The notes: generated by a model not told the origin, from the sequence alone. Counted from the stretch's first letter, positions 37,227 to 49,718 are shown. The stretch is 64,000 bases of DNA from Parolsenella sp958406235 (GCF_039062465.1 NZ_JBCLNF010000002.1:124001-188000), one strand, 5' to 3'. Made by a program: numbers and translations.

Positions 37227-40200
37227 TAGCGACCATCCTCCTGGCGCTCGGGACGCAGGGAAGCGAGCTCGCGAAGGTGCGGCGCGGCGGCGTCGAGGTC
37301 CGCCTCGGTAGCGTGCCAGCTCCAGTTGCCGCCCGCGACGCCGGGCACGTTCATGCGAGCCTCGTCGCCGAGCAGCGCCGCATCCTGCAGCGTGCACATG
37401 ACCACGCGAGAGGAACTCGAGTAGGCGTCACGCATGAGACGACGGGCGAGTTCGCGAGCGTCACCCTCGGCAAGGCCGAACCTCTGCCCGCACCAACCCA
37501 CGAGCGTGGAGGTGTCATGCGTGGAGGTATAGGCGACCTTGTCCGCGTGCGGATGCCACCCGTCCCTCACGTCGCCGTCGGCGAAGAGGAGGACGTCCAT
37601 GCCCGGACAACCCACCTGCGCAAGAAGGGCACGCGTGGCGGGCGTGATCGAGCCGAGGTCCTCGGCAAGAATCGGCAGTGGTCCCAGCAGCGAGTTGGCG
37701 TGGGCGAAGAGGTCGACGCCCGGGCCCGCGAGCCACGAGCCGTCACGGGCCCCCTTGCCAGCGGGCACGCCGTAGTAGTTCTCGAAGCCCAGGAAGTGGT
37801 CGAGGCGCGTCACGTCATAGAGACCGAAGGTGCGCGCGAGGCGGCGCATCCACCAGGCGTAGCCGTCGGCGCGCATCGCGTCCCAGCGGTAACAGGGATT
37901 GCCCCAGAGCTGGCCCTCCTCGGCGAACTGGTCCGGCGGGGTGCCGGCCTGGAGCTCCGCCGCGCCGTCCGCGTCGAGACGGAACTGCTCGGGATGCGCC
38001 CAGACGTCAGCGGAGGAGGAGGCGACGTACATGGGAATGTCACCGATGACCTCGATGCCTCGGGCGTTCGCATAGGCGCGCAGATCCATCCACTCCCACT
38101 CGAACTCCCACTGCGCGAAGCGATGGAATGCGACGCCGGCGCTGAAGCGCGGGTCATCTGCGAGCTCCGGCGCGTAGTGGCGGAGCTCCTCCGGCCAGGT
38201 CTGCCACTCCTCCGTGCCAAGCACCTCGGCGATGGCGGCGAAGCAGCAGTAGGGCTCGAGCCAGTCATTGTTGATCTGCACGAACTCGCGGAACGCGGCA
38301 TCGGGCTCGAACGCCTCGAAGCGACGCCTGAGCTCGCCCCCATCCGGCTCGAGCAAGCGCTCGTTTCCGGCGAAGACCGAGGACCCCGCATAGGGCGAGC
38401 CGTACATGTCCGTGGGGTTCACGGGGAGGATCTGCCAATAGCGCTGCCCGCAGGACGCAAGCCAATCGACGAAGGCGCGAGCGGGGGCGCCCAGCGTACC
38501 GGGCTTGTCGCCGTTGGGGATGCTCGTGACGTGACAAACCACGCCGCAGCCGGCGTCCATAGGCTTTGCCAGGGTCTTCTCGTCATCAAAATAGATCACG
38601 GCGCTGCCGAGCGGCGGCAGCGTAAGCGAGACCGCCTCGCCCTCGCGCCTGAGCTCCATGCCACCGATAAGGTCAACGGCACGCTCGCCGCGACTGGGAA
38701 TGGAGGCGTACCTTGACTCGGAAAGGCTCCTGTTCACGAGGACGCAGACGCTCGGGCCATCGGGCGCATCATGCGGAGCAAGGCTCGAGCCAGCAGGCAG
38801 GCGCCACCAGCCAAGAACATCGTCACCGCAGTTGATGGGCCTCACGATGCCATCCGTGAGCACGGGCAGAGCGCGCCTCAGCTGGGTGGTGTTGCGATAC
38901 ATCACCTGGCAGTCCGCGTCGCCACCGTCCCACGGATAGGGACCGCGGTTGCACGGGTCGCAGAGACCTTCCATACCACGCTCGTCACCGTAGTAGATGC
39001 TGGGAACACCCTGGTAGGTCATCTGGAGGAGCGTCGCGAGCCAAAAGCGGCCCTTGGCAAGGCCGCGGCGCGCCTCCGTCAGGCGCCCGGGGAAATCATC
39101 TGGCCAAGGCTGCCAGTCAGGATGGTCGAGCGCGCCACCCAGCACGCTCATGAGACGTGGGCGATCATGGCTCGAGAGCAGGTTCAGCGCGGCAGCCATA
39201 GCCTCAGGCGGATAGTTCTCCGCGATCTGCATGAGGCTCTCCGCCGCATCCGCCGCGCTGACATTGCCGAGAAGGAAGTCGAGCACCGCCGTGCGGAACG
39301 GATAGTTCATCGCGCTGTCGAGTTCGGAACCCAGCAGGTAACGACGCAGCTTGCCATAGCTAATCTTGTTCGACGCGTCTTCCCAGACCTCGCCCAGGAC
39401 GAGTGCGTCTGGGCGCTCCGCGAGGGCGGCCGTCTTGATGTCCTCGATGAACTCGTCCGGCAGCTCGTCCGCCACGTCGAGGCGCCAGCCGCGTGCGCCA
39501 GCGGCGAGCCAGTGGCGCACGACGCCCTCGGGTCCCGTGATGAAGTTCTGGTAGCCAGGGTTCGTCTCGTTCACGGCAGGCAGGTCGTCGACGCCCCACC
39601 AAGCCTCGTAGGTACCGTCGTCGTTAAAGGTGAACCAGTCCGCATAGGGAGAGACGGCTCCGCCCGCCTCCGGGCCACCAGCGGCAATCTCCGCCTCGTG
39701 GGCCTGCCAGGCGCCGGGCTCGGAGTAGGTCTCGTAGCGGTTGAAGTAGCGGCTGTCCGCGCCCACATGGTTGAAGACGCCGTCAAGGACGATCGAGATG
39801 CCGAGCTCTCCCGCCTCGCGGCAGAGCTCGGAGAATCCCTCCTCGTCGCCAAGCATCGCGTCGACGCGCATGAAGTCAGCCGTGTCATAGCGATGGCTGC
39901 TGCGAGCCTCGAAGATCGGGTTCAGATAAATGACGGTCACGCCCATGTCGGCGAGACGGCGTAGGTCTCCCCTGATGCCCTCGAGCGTGCCGCCGTAGAA
40001 GTCCCACGCCACGACACGGCCATCGGCATCCTTCTCGTAGGACGGGTCCGTGTCCCAATCCTCAACCACGCGACGCCTGGGACCGGGGATGCCATCTGCA
40101 GAGTCGTTCCCATGGAGGTGGCCCGCCGCCCGGGCTCGCTCACGCCAGTCGCTTCCGCGGCGATAGCGGTCCGGGAAGATTTGATAGACGATGCCCGAGG

Positions 40201-40591
40201 TAAACCACTCCGGCTTGACCTCGCGCGGGCGATAGACCGTGAGCTGGAAGGAGGAGGGCTGCCACTCGCAGAGCATGCCCTCGCCGCCGGTGTGGCCATC
40301 GCGCGCGCCATAGCGCAGCACCCTGCCGTCAGAGCGCTCGATCACGAAGGAGTACCACACGATCGCAGGGCTCTCACGCGTGAACTCGCACGAAAAGCGT
40401 AGGTGATCGCCTTCGGGCTCGCCCGTCATGGGGACGAAGGCCTCCCCCTCGCCGTCGACCCACGTGCGCAGAGCCACATGCGCGCCAGAGTCTCCGCCGA
40501 TGGAGAGGCCAAGCGTGACGGTGCCGCCCGCGGGGGCGGCACCGAACGGAATCCTATAGCGGCTGTCACGACTGTCGTGATATGCCCACAT
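37226..40591 (-). CDS. GH13 alpha-glucosidase-type / GH77 4-alpha-glucanotransferase fusion
   Basis: 1121 residues. Residues 1-125 are a beta-sandwich starch-binding-like domain. The GH13 barrel (about 130-580) has nucleophile Asp372 (GWRLDVADE), acid Glu401 (LGEVW) and Asp476 (LLSSHD), and resembles neopullulanase/maltogenic amylase. The GH77 (MalQ) domain (about 680-1110) has Asp931 (RLDHFLGFENYY), Glu977 (LAEDLG) and Asp1026 (STHDTSTLVGW). Both halves look active. It would cut and rearrange limit dextrins left by phosphorylase, an analogue of the two-activity eukaryotic debranching enzyme. There is no signal peptide. Confidence 0.9.
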   Translation of the reverse strand: MWAYHDSRDSRYRIPFGAAPAGGTVTLGLSIGGDSGAHVALRTWVDGEGEAFVPMTGEPEGDHLRFSCEFTRESPAIVWYSFVIERSDGRVLRYGARDGHTGGEGMLCEWQPSSFQLTVYRPREVKPEWFTSGIVYQIFPDRYRRGSDWRERARAAGHLHGNDSADGIPGPRRRVVEDWDTDPSYEKDADGRVVAWDFYGGTLEGIRGDLRRLADMGVTVIYLNPIFEARSSHRYDTADFMRVDAMLGDEEGFSELCREAGELGISIVLDGVFNHVGADSRYFNRYETYSEPGAWQAHEAEIAAGGPEAGGAVSPYADWFTFNDDGTYEAWWGVDDLPAVNETNPGYQNFITGPEGVVRHWLAAGARGWRLDVADELPDEFIEDIKTAALAERPDALVLGEVWEDASNKISYGKLRRYLLGSELDSAMNYPFRTAVLDFLLGNVSAADAAESLMQIAENYPPEAMAAALNLLSSHDRPRLMSVLGGALDHPDWQPWPDDFPGRLTEARRGLAKGRFWLATLLQMTYQGVPSIYYGDERGMEGLCDPCNRGPYPWDGGDADCQVMYRNTTQLRRALPVLTDGIVRPINCGDDVLGWWRLPAGSSLAPHDAPDGPSVCVLVNRSLSESRYASIPSRGERAVDLIGGMELRREGEAVSLTLPPLGSAVIYFDDEKTLAKPMDAGCGVVCHVTSIPNGDKPGTLGAPARAFVDWLASCGQRYWQILPVNPTDMYGSPYAGSSVFAGNERLLEPDGGELRRRFEAFEPDAAFREFVQINNDWLEPYCCFAAIAEVLGTEEWQTWPEELRHYAPELADDPRFSAGVAFHRFAQWEFEWEWMDLRAYANARGIEVIGDIPMYVASSSADVWAHPEQFRLDADGAAELQAGTPPDQFAEEGQLWGNPCYRWDAMRADGYAWWMRRLARTFGLYDVTRLDHFLGFENYYGVPAGKGARDGSWLAGPGVDLFAHANSLLGPLPILAEDLGSITPATRALLAQVGCPGMDVLLFADGDVRDGWHPHADKVAYTSTHDTSTLVGWCGQRFGLAEGDARELARRLMRDAYSSSSRVVMCTLQDAALLGDEARMNVPGVAGGNWSWHATEADLDAAAPHLRELASLRPERQEDGR

Positions 40592-40643
40592 GTCTCTATC
40601 CCATCCGTCCTGCGGTCACCGGGAGCTCCGCAGGCGACGGGCT

Positions 40644-42140
40644 CTACCGGTTCCGCTTCTTGTTGTAAGGGATCACCTCGGGATGGAGGTCATGGTAGGC
40701 ATCCAGATACTGGTTGGCAGCGCGGCGCCAGCCGAAATCGGCCCCCATGGCATTGCGCATGAGGCCCTCCCAGGCATCCTTGTCAGTCCAGAATACCTCA
40801 CAGGCGTTCAAAACCGTCGCAGCGAACTCGTCACCATTGAAGTTCGCGAACGAGAAACCGGTCCCCTCGCCCGTGAACTTGTTGTACGGCACGACGGAAT
40901 CCTTGAGGCCGCCGGTCTCGCGAACCACCGGCAGGGTGCCGTAGCGCATCGAGATCATCTGCGACAGGCCGCACGGCTCGAACTGGCTGGGCATCAGGAA
41001 CAGGTCCGCACCCGCATACATACGATGCGACAGCTTCGAGTCGAAGTCGATGCGAGCGCACATCTGCCCCTTGTACTTCCAGTCGAAGTAGCGGAGGGAA
41101 TCCTCGTACTGGCTCTCGCCGGTACCGAGCACGGCGACCTGGACCGAGCGGTCGAGCAGCTGACCCAGTGCGTACTGGACCAGGTCGCAGCCCTTCTGCT
41201 TGGTGAGGCGACTCACCATGACGGCGAGGGGACGGCTCGGGTCAACCTTGAGGCCAAGCTCCTCCTGCAGCGCCGCCTTGCAAGCGGCCTTGCCGGAGAG
41301 GTCGTCCACGGAGTAGTGGCTGGCAATGCCAGAGTCAATCCTGGGGTCGTACTCCTGCGTGTCGATACCGTTCAGGATGCCATGCAGCTTCCAGGCGCGA
41401 TCGCGGAAGATGTCATCGAGGCCCTCGCCATAGAACGGGGTCTTGAGCTCCTCGGCGTAAGTCGGGCTCACCGTGGTGATGGTGTCCGCGTAGAGGAGCG
41501 CCCCCTTCATGAAGTTGATGGTCTTCGGGGCCGTGTACATCTGGCCAGCGGCAGCGGTGTCCGCAAGGCCGCAGATGTCACTCATGACCTCGTCGCCATA
41601 CTGACCCTGGAACTTCACGTTATGGATAGAGAACACCGTCTTGACGTTGTCGTATCCGGGAAGGCCCTTGTAGAACTCGCGGAGGAACACGCACGAGAGC
41701 GCCGTCTGCCAGTCATTGCAGTGGAGGATGTCGGTCCCGGCAAGCTCCGGCACGCGACCCAGGCACTCCGTAATGGCCTTCGAGAAGAACGCGAAGCGCT
41801 CGCCATCGTCGAAGTCGCCGTAGATGGTATCGCGGCCGAAGTAGTCCTCGTTATCGATGAAGTAGTAGTCGATGCTGTGATAGTTGAGGTGATCGACGCC
41901 GCACCAGACGTTGCGCCAGCCCAGGTTCATCCAGAAATCGGCCACGTGGTTCATCTTATCGCGGTACTCCGCCGGGATACGGCGGTACTTGGGCAGGATC
42001 ACGCTGACCTTGCTACCGCAGCGACGGAGCTCATGGGGGAGCGAGCCGGCGACGTCGCCCAGGCCGCCCGTCTTCACGAACGGGGCGGCCTCGGAGGCGC
42101 AGAAGACCACGCGAAGCTTCCTGCGGGTTCGGCCACTCAC
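40644..42140 (-). CDS. glgA: Glycogen synthase (GT5)
   Basis: 498 residues. Transfers glucose from ADP-glucose to glycogen ends. The N-terminal donor loop is KTGGLGDVAGSLP; the C-terminal site includes SRLTKQKG, PSQFEPCGLSQMISMRYG and ETGGL. GTG start shares one base with the glgD stop (TAGTG), with GAGAGG near it. Confidence 0.95.
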   Translation of the reverse strand: MSGRTRRKLRVVFCASEAAPFVKTGGLGDVAGSLPHELRRCGSKVSVILPKYRRIPAEYRDKMNHVADFWMNLGWRNVWCGVDHLNYHSIDYYFIDNEDYFGRDTIYGDFDDGERFAFFSKAITECLGRVPELAGTDILHCNDWQTALSCVFLREFYKGLPGYDNVKTVFSIHNVKFQGQYGDEVMSDICGLADTAAAGQMYTAPKTINFMKGALLYADTITTVSPTYAEELKTPFYGEGLDDIFRDRAWKLHGILNGIDTQEYDPRIDSGIASHYSVDDLSGKAACKAALQEELGLKVDPSRPLAVMVSRLTKQKGCDLVQYALGQLLDRSVQVAVLGTGESQYEDSLRYFDWKYKGQMCARIDFDSKLSHRMYAGADLFLMPSQFEPCGLSQMISMRYGTLPVVRETGGLKDSVVPYNKFTGEGTGFSFANFNGDEFAATVLNACEVFWTDKDAWEGLMRNAMGADFGWRRAANQYLDAYHDLHPEVIPYNKKRNR

Positions 42141-43237
42141 TACCTCTCGCCGCCCTTCTCCTTCACGAGAACGGCCTCAGGCGTGCCGCGAAGCTCGGTG
42201 CCAGCCGTGATGACGTTTCCGCGGTCGATGATCGCGTGCTCGAGGCGAGCGCCGCGCTTGATGACGCAGTCATTCATGATGACGCAGTCGCGCACGGAGG
42301 CGCCGGGCTCGACGACGACGTGGCGAGACAGAATCGAGTCCGCGACGGTGCCCTGGATGTGGCAACCTCCCGAGACAATGGAGTTGGTGACGCGGGAACC
42401 GCTCTCATACTTCGCAGGCGGGTTATCGTGAGCCTTCGTCATGATCGGGCGATCAGGCGGGAAGAGCTCGGCGGTGACGTTGGAGTCGAGCATCTCGTGG
42501 CTACGCTTGGCATACATGCGCGCGTCGAAAACCGAGCCCGTGTACATATCGACCCTGTGCGCACGAACTTCAAGCTGCGGGAGATCCGGCTCGATGGCCT
42601 CGAACAGGTCGAGATAGTCGACGTTGGCATAGCGCTCGATGAGCTCGATGAGCTTCTCGCGCTTAACCACGAAGCAGTCAAGGAAGCCCTCGTCACCGTA
42701 ACGGGTGCCATAGGTGAACCCTCGGACATGGCCGTCCTCGGTGTAGACGCTCGAGACGTCCTCGGCCTCGCAGTTGTAGGTCTTCGTGAGTAGCGTGATG
42801 TCTGCGCCGCTCTCGTTGTGAACGCGGATGAGCTCGCGATAGTCGTAGTTATAGATGATGTTCGCCGCGGAGACGACCACATTGCTGGCCTTGTCGCGAT
42901 CGAGGAACACGCGGTTGGCGATGAGGTCGCGCAACAGGAAGCGCGGGCCCTTGCGGCTCGTGCCGAACGCGGAGCCCGGCATGAGGAAGAGGCCGCCCTT
43001 CTTGCGATCGAGGCCCCAGTCCTTACCGGTGTAGAGGTGGTCAACGACCGAACGATAGTTATAGGGCATGATCACACCAACGGTCTCGATGCCGGAGTTG
43101 ACCATGTTCGAGAGCGGGAAGTCGACGAGGCGGTAACGGCCGAGGAACGGCACGGACGCCGCCGGGCGCAGCTTCGTGAGGGCGCTCGGGTGCTTGACGG
43201 AATAGTTTGTGGTGATGAGTCCGACCGCGGTCTCCAT
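42140..43237 (-). CDS. glgD: ADP-glucose pyrophosphorylase regulatory subunit GlgD
   Basis: 365 residues. Nucleotidyltransferase-like fold (VPFLGRYRLVDFPLSNMVNSG) with a C-terminal left-handed beta-helix (VTNSIVSGGCHIQGTVADSI). The N terminus (METAVGLITTNY) lacks the glycine-rich nucleotide loop of GlgC, typical of the non-catalytic subunit that modulates GlgC. It follows glgC by 3 bases. Confidence 0.93.
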   Translation of the reverse strand: METAVGLITTNYSVKHPSALTKLRPAASVPFLGRYRLVDFPLSNMVNSGIETVGVIMPYNYRSVVDHLYTGKDWGLDRKKGGLFLMPGSAFGTSRKGPRFLLRDLIANRVFLDRDKASNVVVSAANIIYNYDYRELIRVHNESGADITLLTKTYNCEAEDVSSVYTEDGHVRGFTYGTRYGDEGFLDCFVVKREKLIELIERYANVDYLDLFEAIEPDLPQLEVRAHRVDMYTGSVFDARMYAKRSHEMLDSNVTAELFPPDRPIMTKAHDNPPAKYESGSRVTNSIVSGGCHIQGTVADSILSRHVVVEPGASVRDCVIMNDCVIKRGARLEHAIIDRGNVITAGTELRGTPEAVLVKEKGGER

Positions 43238-43240
43238 GGC

Positions 43241-44389
43241 CTACTCCTCCCCCTTCCCCACGACGACCTCGTCGCCGATAACTGCCGTGTCCTTCGTCAC
43301 ATCAACGCTACCGAGCTCGACGCCCGCCTCAACGACGGCCTTCTCGCCCAGAATCGCGCGAACCACGTGCGCGCCCTCCTTGACGACAGCGCCCGGGAAC
43401 AGCACCGAGTCCTCGACGACCGCGCGCGGGCCAACCTCCGCGTCCGTGGAGATGATCGAGTGCCGGACGGTGCCCTCGATGCGGCAGCCGTTGGCGACAA
43501 TCGCGTCGTCGATGACGGCATCCGGACCCACGTAGTGCGGCGGGCGCACCGGGGCGTTCGTCATGAACGGGAACTCCTTGCCATACAGGTCGAACGCCGG
43601 GTTCGGGCCGAGGAGCTCCATCGAGGTCTCGTGATAGCTCGAGATGGTGCCGACGTCGCGCCAGAAGCCGTGGAACTCGTAGCAGAAGATGCGGGCCTGC
43701 TCGGCGAGGAGCTTCGGGATGATGTTGTTGCCGAAGTCGTGCTCGGACTGCGGGTCCTGCGCGTCCTCACGGAGCGAGCGGAGCAGGACGTCGGTGCTGA
43801 AGACGTAGATGCCCATCGAGGCGAGGTTGGAGTCCGGCTTCTTGGGCTTCTCGGTGAACTTGGCGACCGAGTCGTCCTCGTTCTTGGTGATGATGCCGAA
43901 GCGCGAGGCCTCCGCCCAGTCGACCGGCATGACGGAGATCGTGAGGTCGGCGTTGTTGGCCTTGTGGCTCTCGATCATCTTGCTGTAGTCCATGCGATAC
44001 AGGTGGTCGCCGGACAGGATCACGACGTACTCGGGGTCATAGCTCTCGATGTAGCCGAGGTTCTGGTAGATGGCATCTGCCGTGCCGGCATACCAGTTGC
44101 CGCCCGTCTCGGTGGCGTAGGGCGGCAGAATCGAGACGCCGCCGTCACGCGCGTCGAGGTTCCACGCAGCACCCGTGCCGATGTAGGAGTGCAGCAGATA
44201 GGGGCGATACTGCGTCAGCACGCCCACCGTATCGATTCCCGAGTTCGCGCAGTTGGAGAGCGCGAAGTCGATAATGCGGTACTTGCCTCCGAACGAGACC
44301 GCGGGCTTGGCGATATTGCGCGTGAGCGCAAGAAGCCTGCTTCCCTGTCCACCGGCAAGCAGCATCGCGATGCTTTCCTTCTTGCCCAT
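43241..44389 (-). CDS. glgC: Glucose-1-phosphate adenylyltransferase
   Basis: 382 residues. Makes ADP-glucose from ATP and glucose-1-phosphate, the committed step of glycogen synthesis. Glycine-rich loop MLLAGGQGSRLLALTRNIAKPAV; GTADAIYQN and SGDHLYRMDYSKMI are active-site segments; the C-terminal beta-helix carries allosteric sites. ATG at 44389 (MGKKESIAML) is chosen because GGAAGGA precedes it. Confidence 0.96.
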   Translation of the reverse strand: MGKKESIAMLLAGGQGSRLLALTRNIAKPAVSFGGKYRIIDFALSNCANSGIDTVGVLTQYRPYLLHSYIGTGAAWNLDARDGGVSILPPYATETGGNWYAGTADAIYQNLGYIESYDPEYVVILSGDHLYRMDYSKMIESHKANNADLTISVMPVDWAEASRFGIITKNEDDSVAKFTEKPKKPDSNLASMGIYVFSTDVLLRSLREDAQDPQSEHDFGNNIIPKLLAEQARIFCYEFHGFWRDVGTISSYHETSMELLGPNPAFDLYGKEFPFMTNAPVRPPHYVGPDAVIDDAIVANGCRIEGTVRHSIISTDAEVGPRAVVEDSVLFPGAVVKEGAHVVRAILGEKAVVEAGVELGSVDVTKDTAVIGDEVVVGKGEE

Positions 44390-44473
44390 GTGTCCTTCCC
44401 CCTTCACGCCGTAATTGGTATGCCTGGCCCTTCGCCCGCGGAAGGTTGTGCGGGCGATTGGGGCCGTATATCC

Positions 44474-46909
44474 CTAGAGCCCCCAGATTTCTGAGGCGTA
44501 TTCCCTGATGGTGCGGTCGCTCGAGAACTGACCGGAGTTCGCGATATTGTGGAGGGCCCTACGCTGCCAGGAGCGCTGGTCGTCGTAGGTGGCGGTCAGC
44601 TCCTCCCAAGCCTGGACGTAGCTCGCGAAGTCCGCGATCACGAAGTCGTAGTCGTTGTTGCCCATGAGCTCGGAGCTGATCTGCTCGAAATTGCCCGAGA
44701 GGCGGGCGAACGTGCCGTCCGTCAGCTGGCGCACGCAGCGGCCGATGCCGTTCGGGTCCGCGTTGAGGATGTCCTGTGCGAAGTAGCTGCCGCTTGCGCG
44801 CAGGGCCTCGACCTCCTCGACCTTCATGCCGAAGATCTTCTCGTTCTCCATGCCCGCGAGCTCGGCGATCTCGACGTTGGCGCCATCGAGGGTACCGAGC
44901 GTCAGGGCGCCGTTCATCATGAGCTTCATGTTCGAGGTGCCCGAGGCCTCCTTGCCGGCAGTGCTAATCTGCTCGGAGATGTCGGCCGCGGGGTAGATGA
45001 GCTGGGCGTTCGAGACCGCGAAGTTGGGGATGAAAGCGACCTTGATGTACTCGTTGACGCGCTCATCGTTGTTGATGACGTCTGCGACCGAGTTGATAAG
45101 GCGGATGACCTCCTTGGCGAAGGTGTAGGCGCTCGCCGCCTTGCCGGAGATGATGAAGGTCGTCTTGTGCGGCTTGTAGCTCGGGTCATCGAGCATGTGG
45201 TTGTAGATGCTCATGACCTTGAAAATGTTGAGCAGCTGACGCTTGTAGGCGTGGAAGCGCTTGACCTGGACGTCGTAGATGGAGTCCGGGTCAATCTCGA
45301 CGCCGGTCTGCTCGAGGACATACTTGGCGAGACGAACCTTGTTCTCGCGCTTGCTCGCGCTCATGGCATCGAGGAAGTCGACGTCGTCATAGTAGGCGGA
45401 GAGCTTCGAGAGCTCGGCGGCATCCGCCAGCCAGCCGTCACCGATCTTCGAGGTGATGAGGGCAGAGAGGCTCGGGTTGGCGTTGCCGAGGAAGCGACGC
45501 GGCGAGATGCCGTTGGTCTTGTTGTTGAACTTCTCGGGCATGAGCTCGTAGAAGTCATGCAGGGTCTCGCGCTTGAGAATCTCCGTATGGAGCGCGGCCA
45601 CGCCGTTGACGCTGTGGCTGCAGATCACCGAGAGGTTCGCCATGCGGACCTGGCCGTCCCACAGGATGGCGGTGTTGCGCAGCTTCTCCTGCCAGTTGTC
45701 GATGTCGCGCGGGAAGCTCTCCATGTAGCGGCGGTTGATTTCGTCGACGTACATGTAGAGGCGCGGGAGCAGGCGCTGGAAGGTGTCGATCGGCCACTTC
45801 TCGAGGGCCTCGGGAAGCACGGTGTGGTTGGTGTAGGAGATGGAGCGCGTGGTGATGTCCCACGCGGTATCCCAGTCGAGCCCCTCCTCGTCAACAAGCA
45901 GGCGCATGAGCTCGGCGCCGCACATGGCGGGGTGGGTGTCGTTCGTGTGGATGGCGACGAAATCCGGGAAGCGCTCCCAGCCGGCATCCGCATGGTCGTA
46001 CTTGTAGTTACGCAGGATCGAAGCGAGACCCGCGGCCACGAACAGGTACTCCTGCTTGAGACGAAGGATGCGGCCGTGCTCGCCGGCGTCATTGGGGTAG
46101 AGGATCTCGGAGATGGCCTCGGCGTCCGTGCGGAACTTCGCGGCCTTGGCATAGTCGCCGGCGTTGAAGGCATCGAGGTCGAAGTCCTCGTGCGCGGGTT
46201 CGGCGCTCCAAAGGCGGAGGCGGTTCACGGTCTTGCCGCCATAACCGATGACCGGTACGTCATACGGGACGGCCTTGATGAGCTCGCCGCCCTCCTGCGT
46301 GAACCAGAACTTGCCGTTCTCATCCTCGTGGCGGACGACCTCGCCGCCGAAGCGCACGAGCACGGCGCTCTCCGGGTGCTTCGTCTCCCACGGATAGCCC
46401 TTGTCGAGCCAGTTGTCCGTCACCTCGACTTGGCGGCCATCGACGATCTTCTGGCGGAAGAGGCCGTAGTGGTAGCGCATGCCGTTGCCAAAGCCCAGGA
46501 TGCCCTCGGCGGCCATGGAATCGAGGAAGCACGCGGCGAGACGGCCGAGGCCGCCGTTGCCAAGGCCCGGGTCGACCTCCTGGGCGATGAGTTCATCGAG
46601 GTCGATGCCCATGTTGGCAAGACCGTCCTTGACCAGGTCGCGGACGCCATAGTTGAGCAGGTAGTTATCGAGCAGGGGGCCAAGCAGGAACTCGAGGCAG
46701 AAGTAGTAGACCTTCTTCTTGTTGCTCTTCTTGTTCTCGGAATCCGAGGTGGCGAACTCGATGTTCGCCTTCATCGCGATGAGCTGGGCCAGGGCCTGGT
46801 ACTGCTCAAGCGTGGTGCAGTCCTTGAAGTCCTTGCCCACGAGGGACTCGAGCATGGAACGATACTCGGTGGCAAAAACCTCGGAATTCTCGAAGATACG
46901 GTCGGTCAT
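44474..46909 (-). CDS. glgP: Glycogen phosphorylase
   Basis: 811 residues, GT35. Releases glucose-1-phosphate from glycogen. The PLP-lysine segment is EASGTSNMKLMMNGALTLGT; the N-terminal part includes DPGLGNGGLGRLAACFLDS and the later HTNDTHPAM. Eukaryotic phosphorylation-site sequences are absent. It lies between glgB and glgC, so synthesis and breakdown are co-expressed. Confidence 0.96.
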   Translation of the reverse strand: MTDRIFENSEVFATEYRSMLESLVGKDFKDCTTLEQYQALAQLIAMKANIEFATSDSENKKSNKKKVYYFCLEFLLGPLLDNYLLNYGVRDLVKDGLANMGIDLDELIAQEVDPGLGNGGLGRLAACFLDSMAAEGILGFGNGMRYHYGLFRQKIVDGRQVEVTDNWLDKGYPWETKHPESAVLVRFGGEVVRHEDENGKFWFTQEGGELIKAVPYDVPVIGYGGKTVNRLRLWSAEPAHEDFDLDAFNAGDYAKAAKFRTDAEAISEILYPNDAGEHGRILRLKQEYLFVAAGLASILRNYKYDHADAGWERFPDFVAIHTNDTHPAMCGAELMRLLVDEEGLDWDTAWDITTRSISYTNHTVLPEALEKWPIDTFQRLLPRLYMYVDEINRRYMESFPRDIDNWQEKLRNTAILWDGQVRMANLSVICSHSVNGVAALHTEILKRETLHDFYELMPEKFNNKTNGISPRRFLGNANPSLSALITSKIGDGWLADAAELSKLSAYYDDVDFLDAMSASKRENKVRLAKYVLEQTGVEIDPDSIYDVQVKRFHAYKRQLLNIFKVMSIYNHMLDDPSYKPHKTTFIISGKAASAYTFAKEVIRLINSVADVINNDERVNEYIKVAFIPNFAVSNAQLIYPAADISEQISTAGKEASGTSNMKLMMNGALTLGTLDGANVEIAELAGMENEKIFGMKVEEVEALRASGSYFAQDILNADPNGIGRCVRQLTDGTFARLSGNFEQISSELMGNNDYDFVIADFASYVQAWEELTATYDDQRSWQRRALHNIANSGQFSSDRTIREYASEIWGL

Positions 46910-46999
46910 GTACGTGCTCCTAACGATCTAACTCTTCTCTGGTGCTGTTACGCGTCTGTCAGCCCAGCTTGGCCTCGACAGACGCCTGTTAGCAGGCAT

Positions 47000-49222
<2,223 letters not shown>

Positions 49223-49583
49223 TCGAATCCCCCTTCTTCAACCCTCTCCCACACGCCAGCGAAGCCAGGCGATATCGCAAGTGCGGCCCGGCGTAAAACC
49301 GGTTGATTCGCGAACGTTTGGCCCCGGGCTCGATGGGACACCTCCACTTTATGCCCGCCCGCATCCCCAGGAGCGCCGGCGAATGAAAAGCTTCGGTAAG
49401 CGGGCGTGGTTCAATGATGGGCGGTTCACATTTCGTGCACATTTTTAAGGTGTAGCACAAAGCAGGCCTGCGAGCTGCCGTTATATGAAATTGGTTTTGC
49501 TTTGTTTTAGACCTAAACATTTAGCCCCCGCTTTCGGAAGTAAGGTGCGGATCCTCTCGAGAAAGGCCGCGACGCGAAAAAGC
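49223..49583. other. glgB upstream region
   Basis: No gene is supported here. A -10-like TATAAC occurs on the minus strand near 49484 but lacks a matched -35 box. GGAGAGGG and GGGGGATT lie just before the glgB ATG. Confidence 0.4.
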
Positions 49584-49709
49584 CGCCAAGTAGGGGGCTA
49601 AATCGCCCGAGCTCGAGTAGACCCACTCAAGAGCTCTCAGCGACCTCGGCTTTTGCGGGACAAAAAAGGCGTCTACTCGGCGGGAAGCCGATTAGCCCCC
49701 TACTTGGCG
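49584..49709. repeat. Nested inverted-repeat element (MITE-like or structured RNA)
   Basis: Perfect 18-base inverted repeats (CGCCAAGTAGGGGGCTAA at 49584-49601; complement at 49692-49709) enclose a second perfect 9-base pair (CGAGTAGAC at 49614-49622; complement at 49671-49679) and a short CCCG/CGGG stem between. The minus-strand copy ends in GGCTTTTTCGCG, so as RNA it would resemble a terminator-ended hairpin. No flanking target duplication is evident. Confidence 0.8.
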
Positions 49710-49718
49710 CATAAAAAA

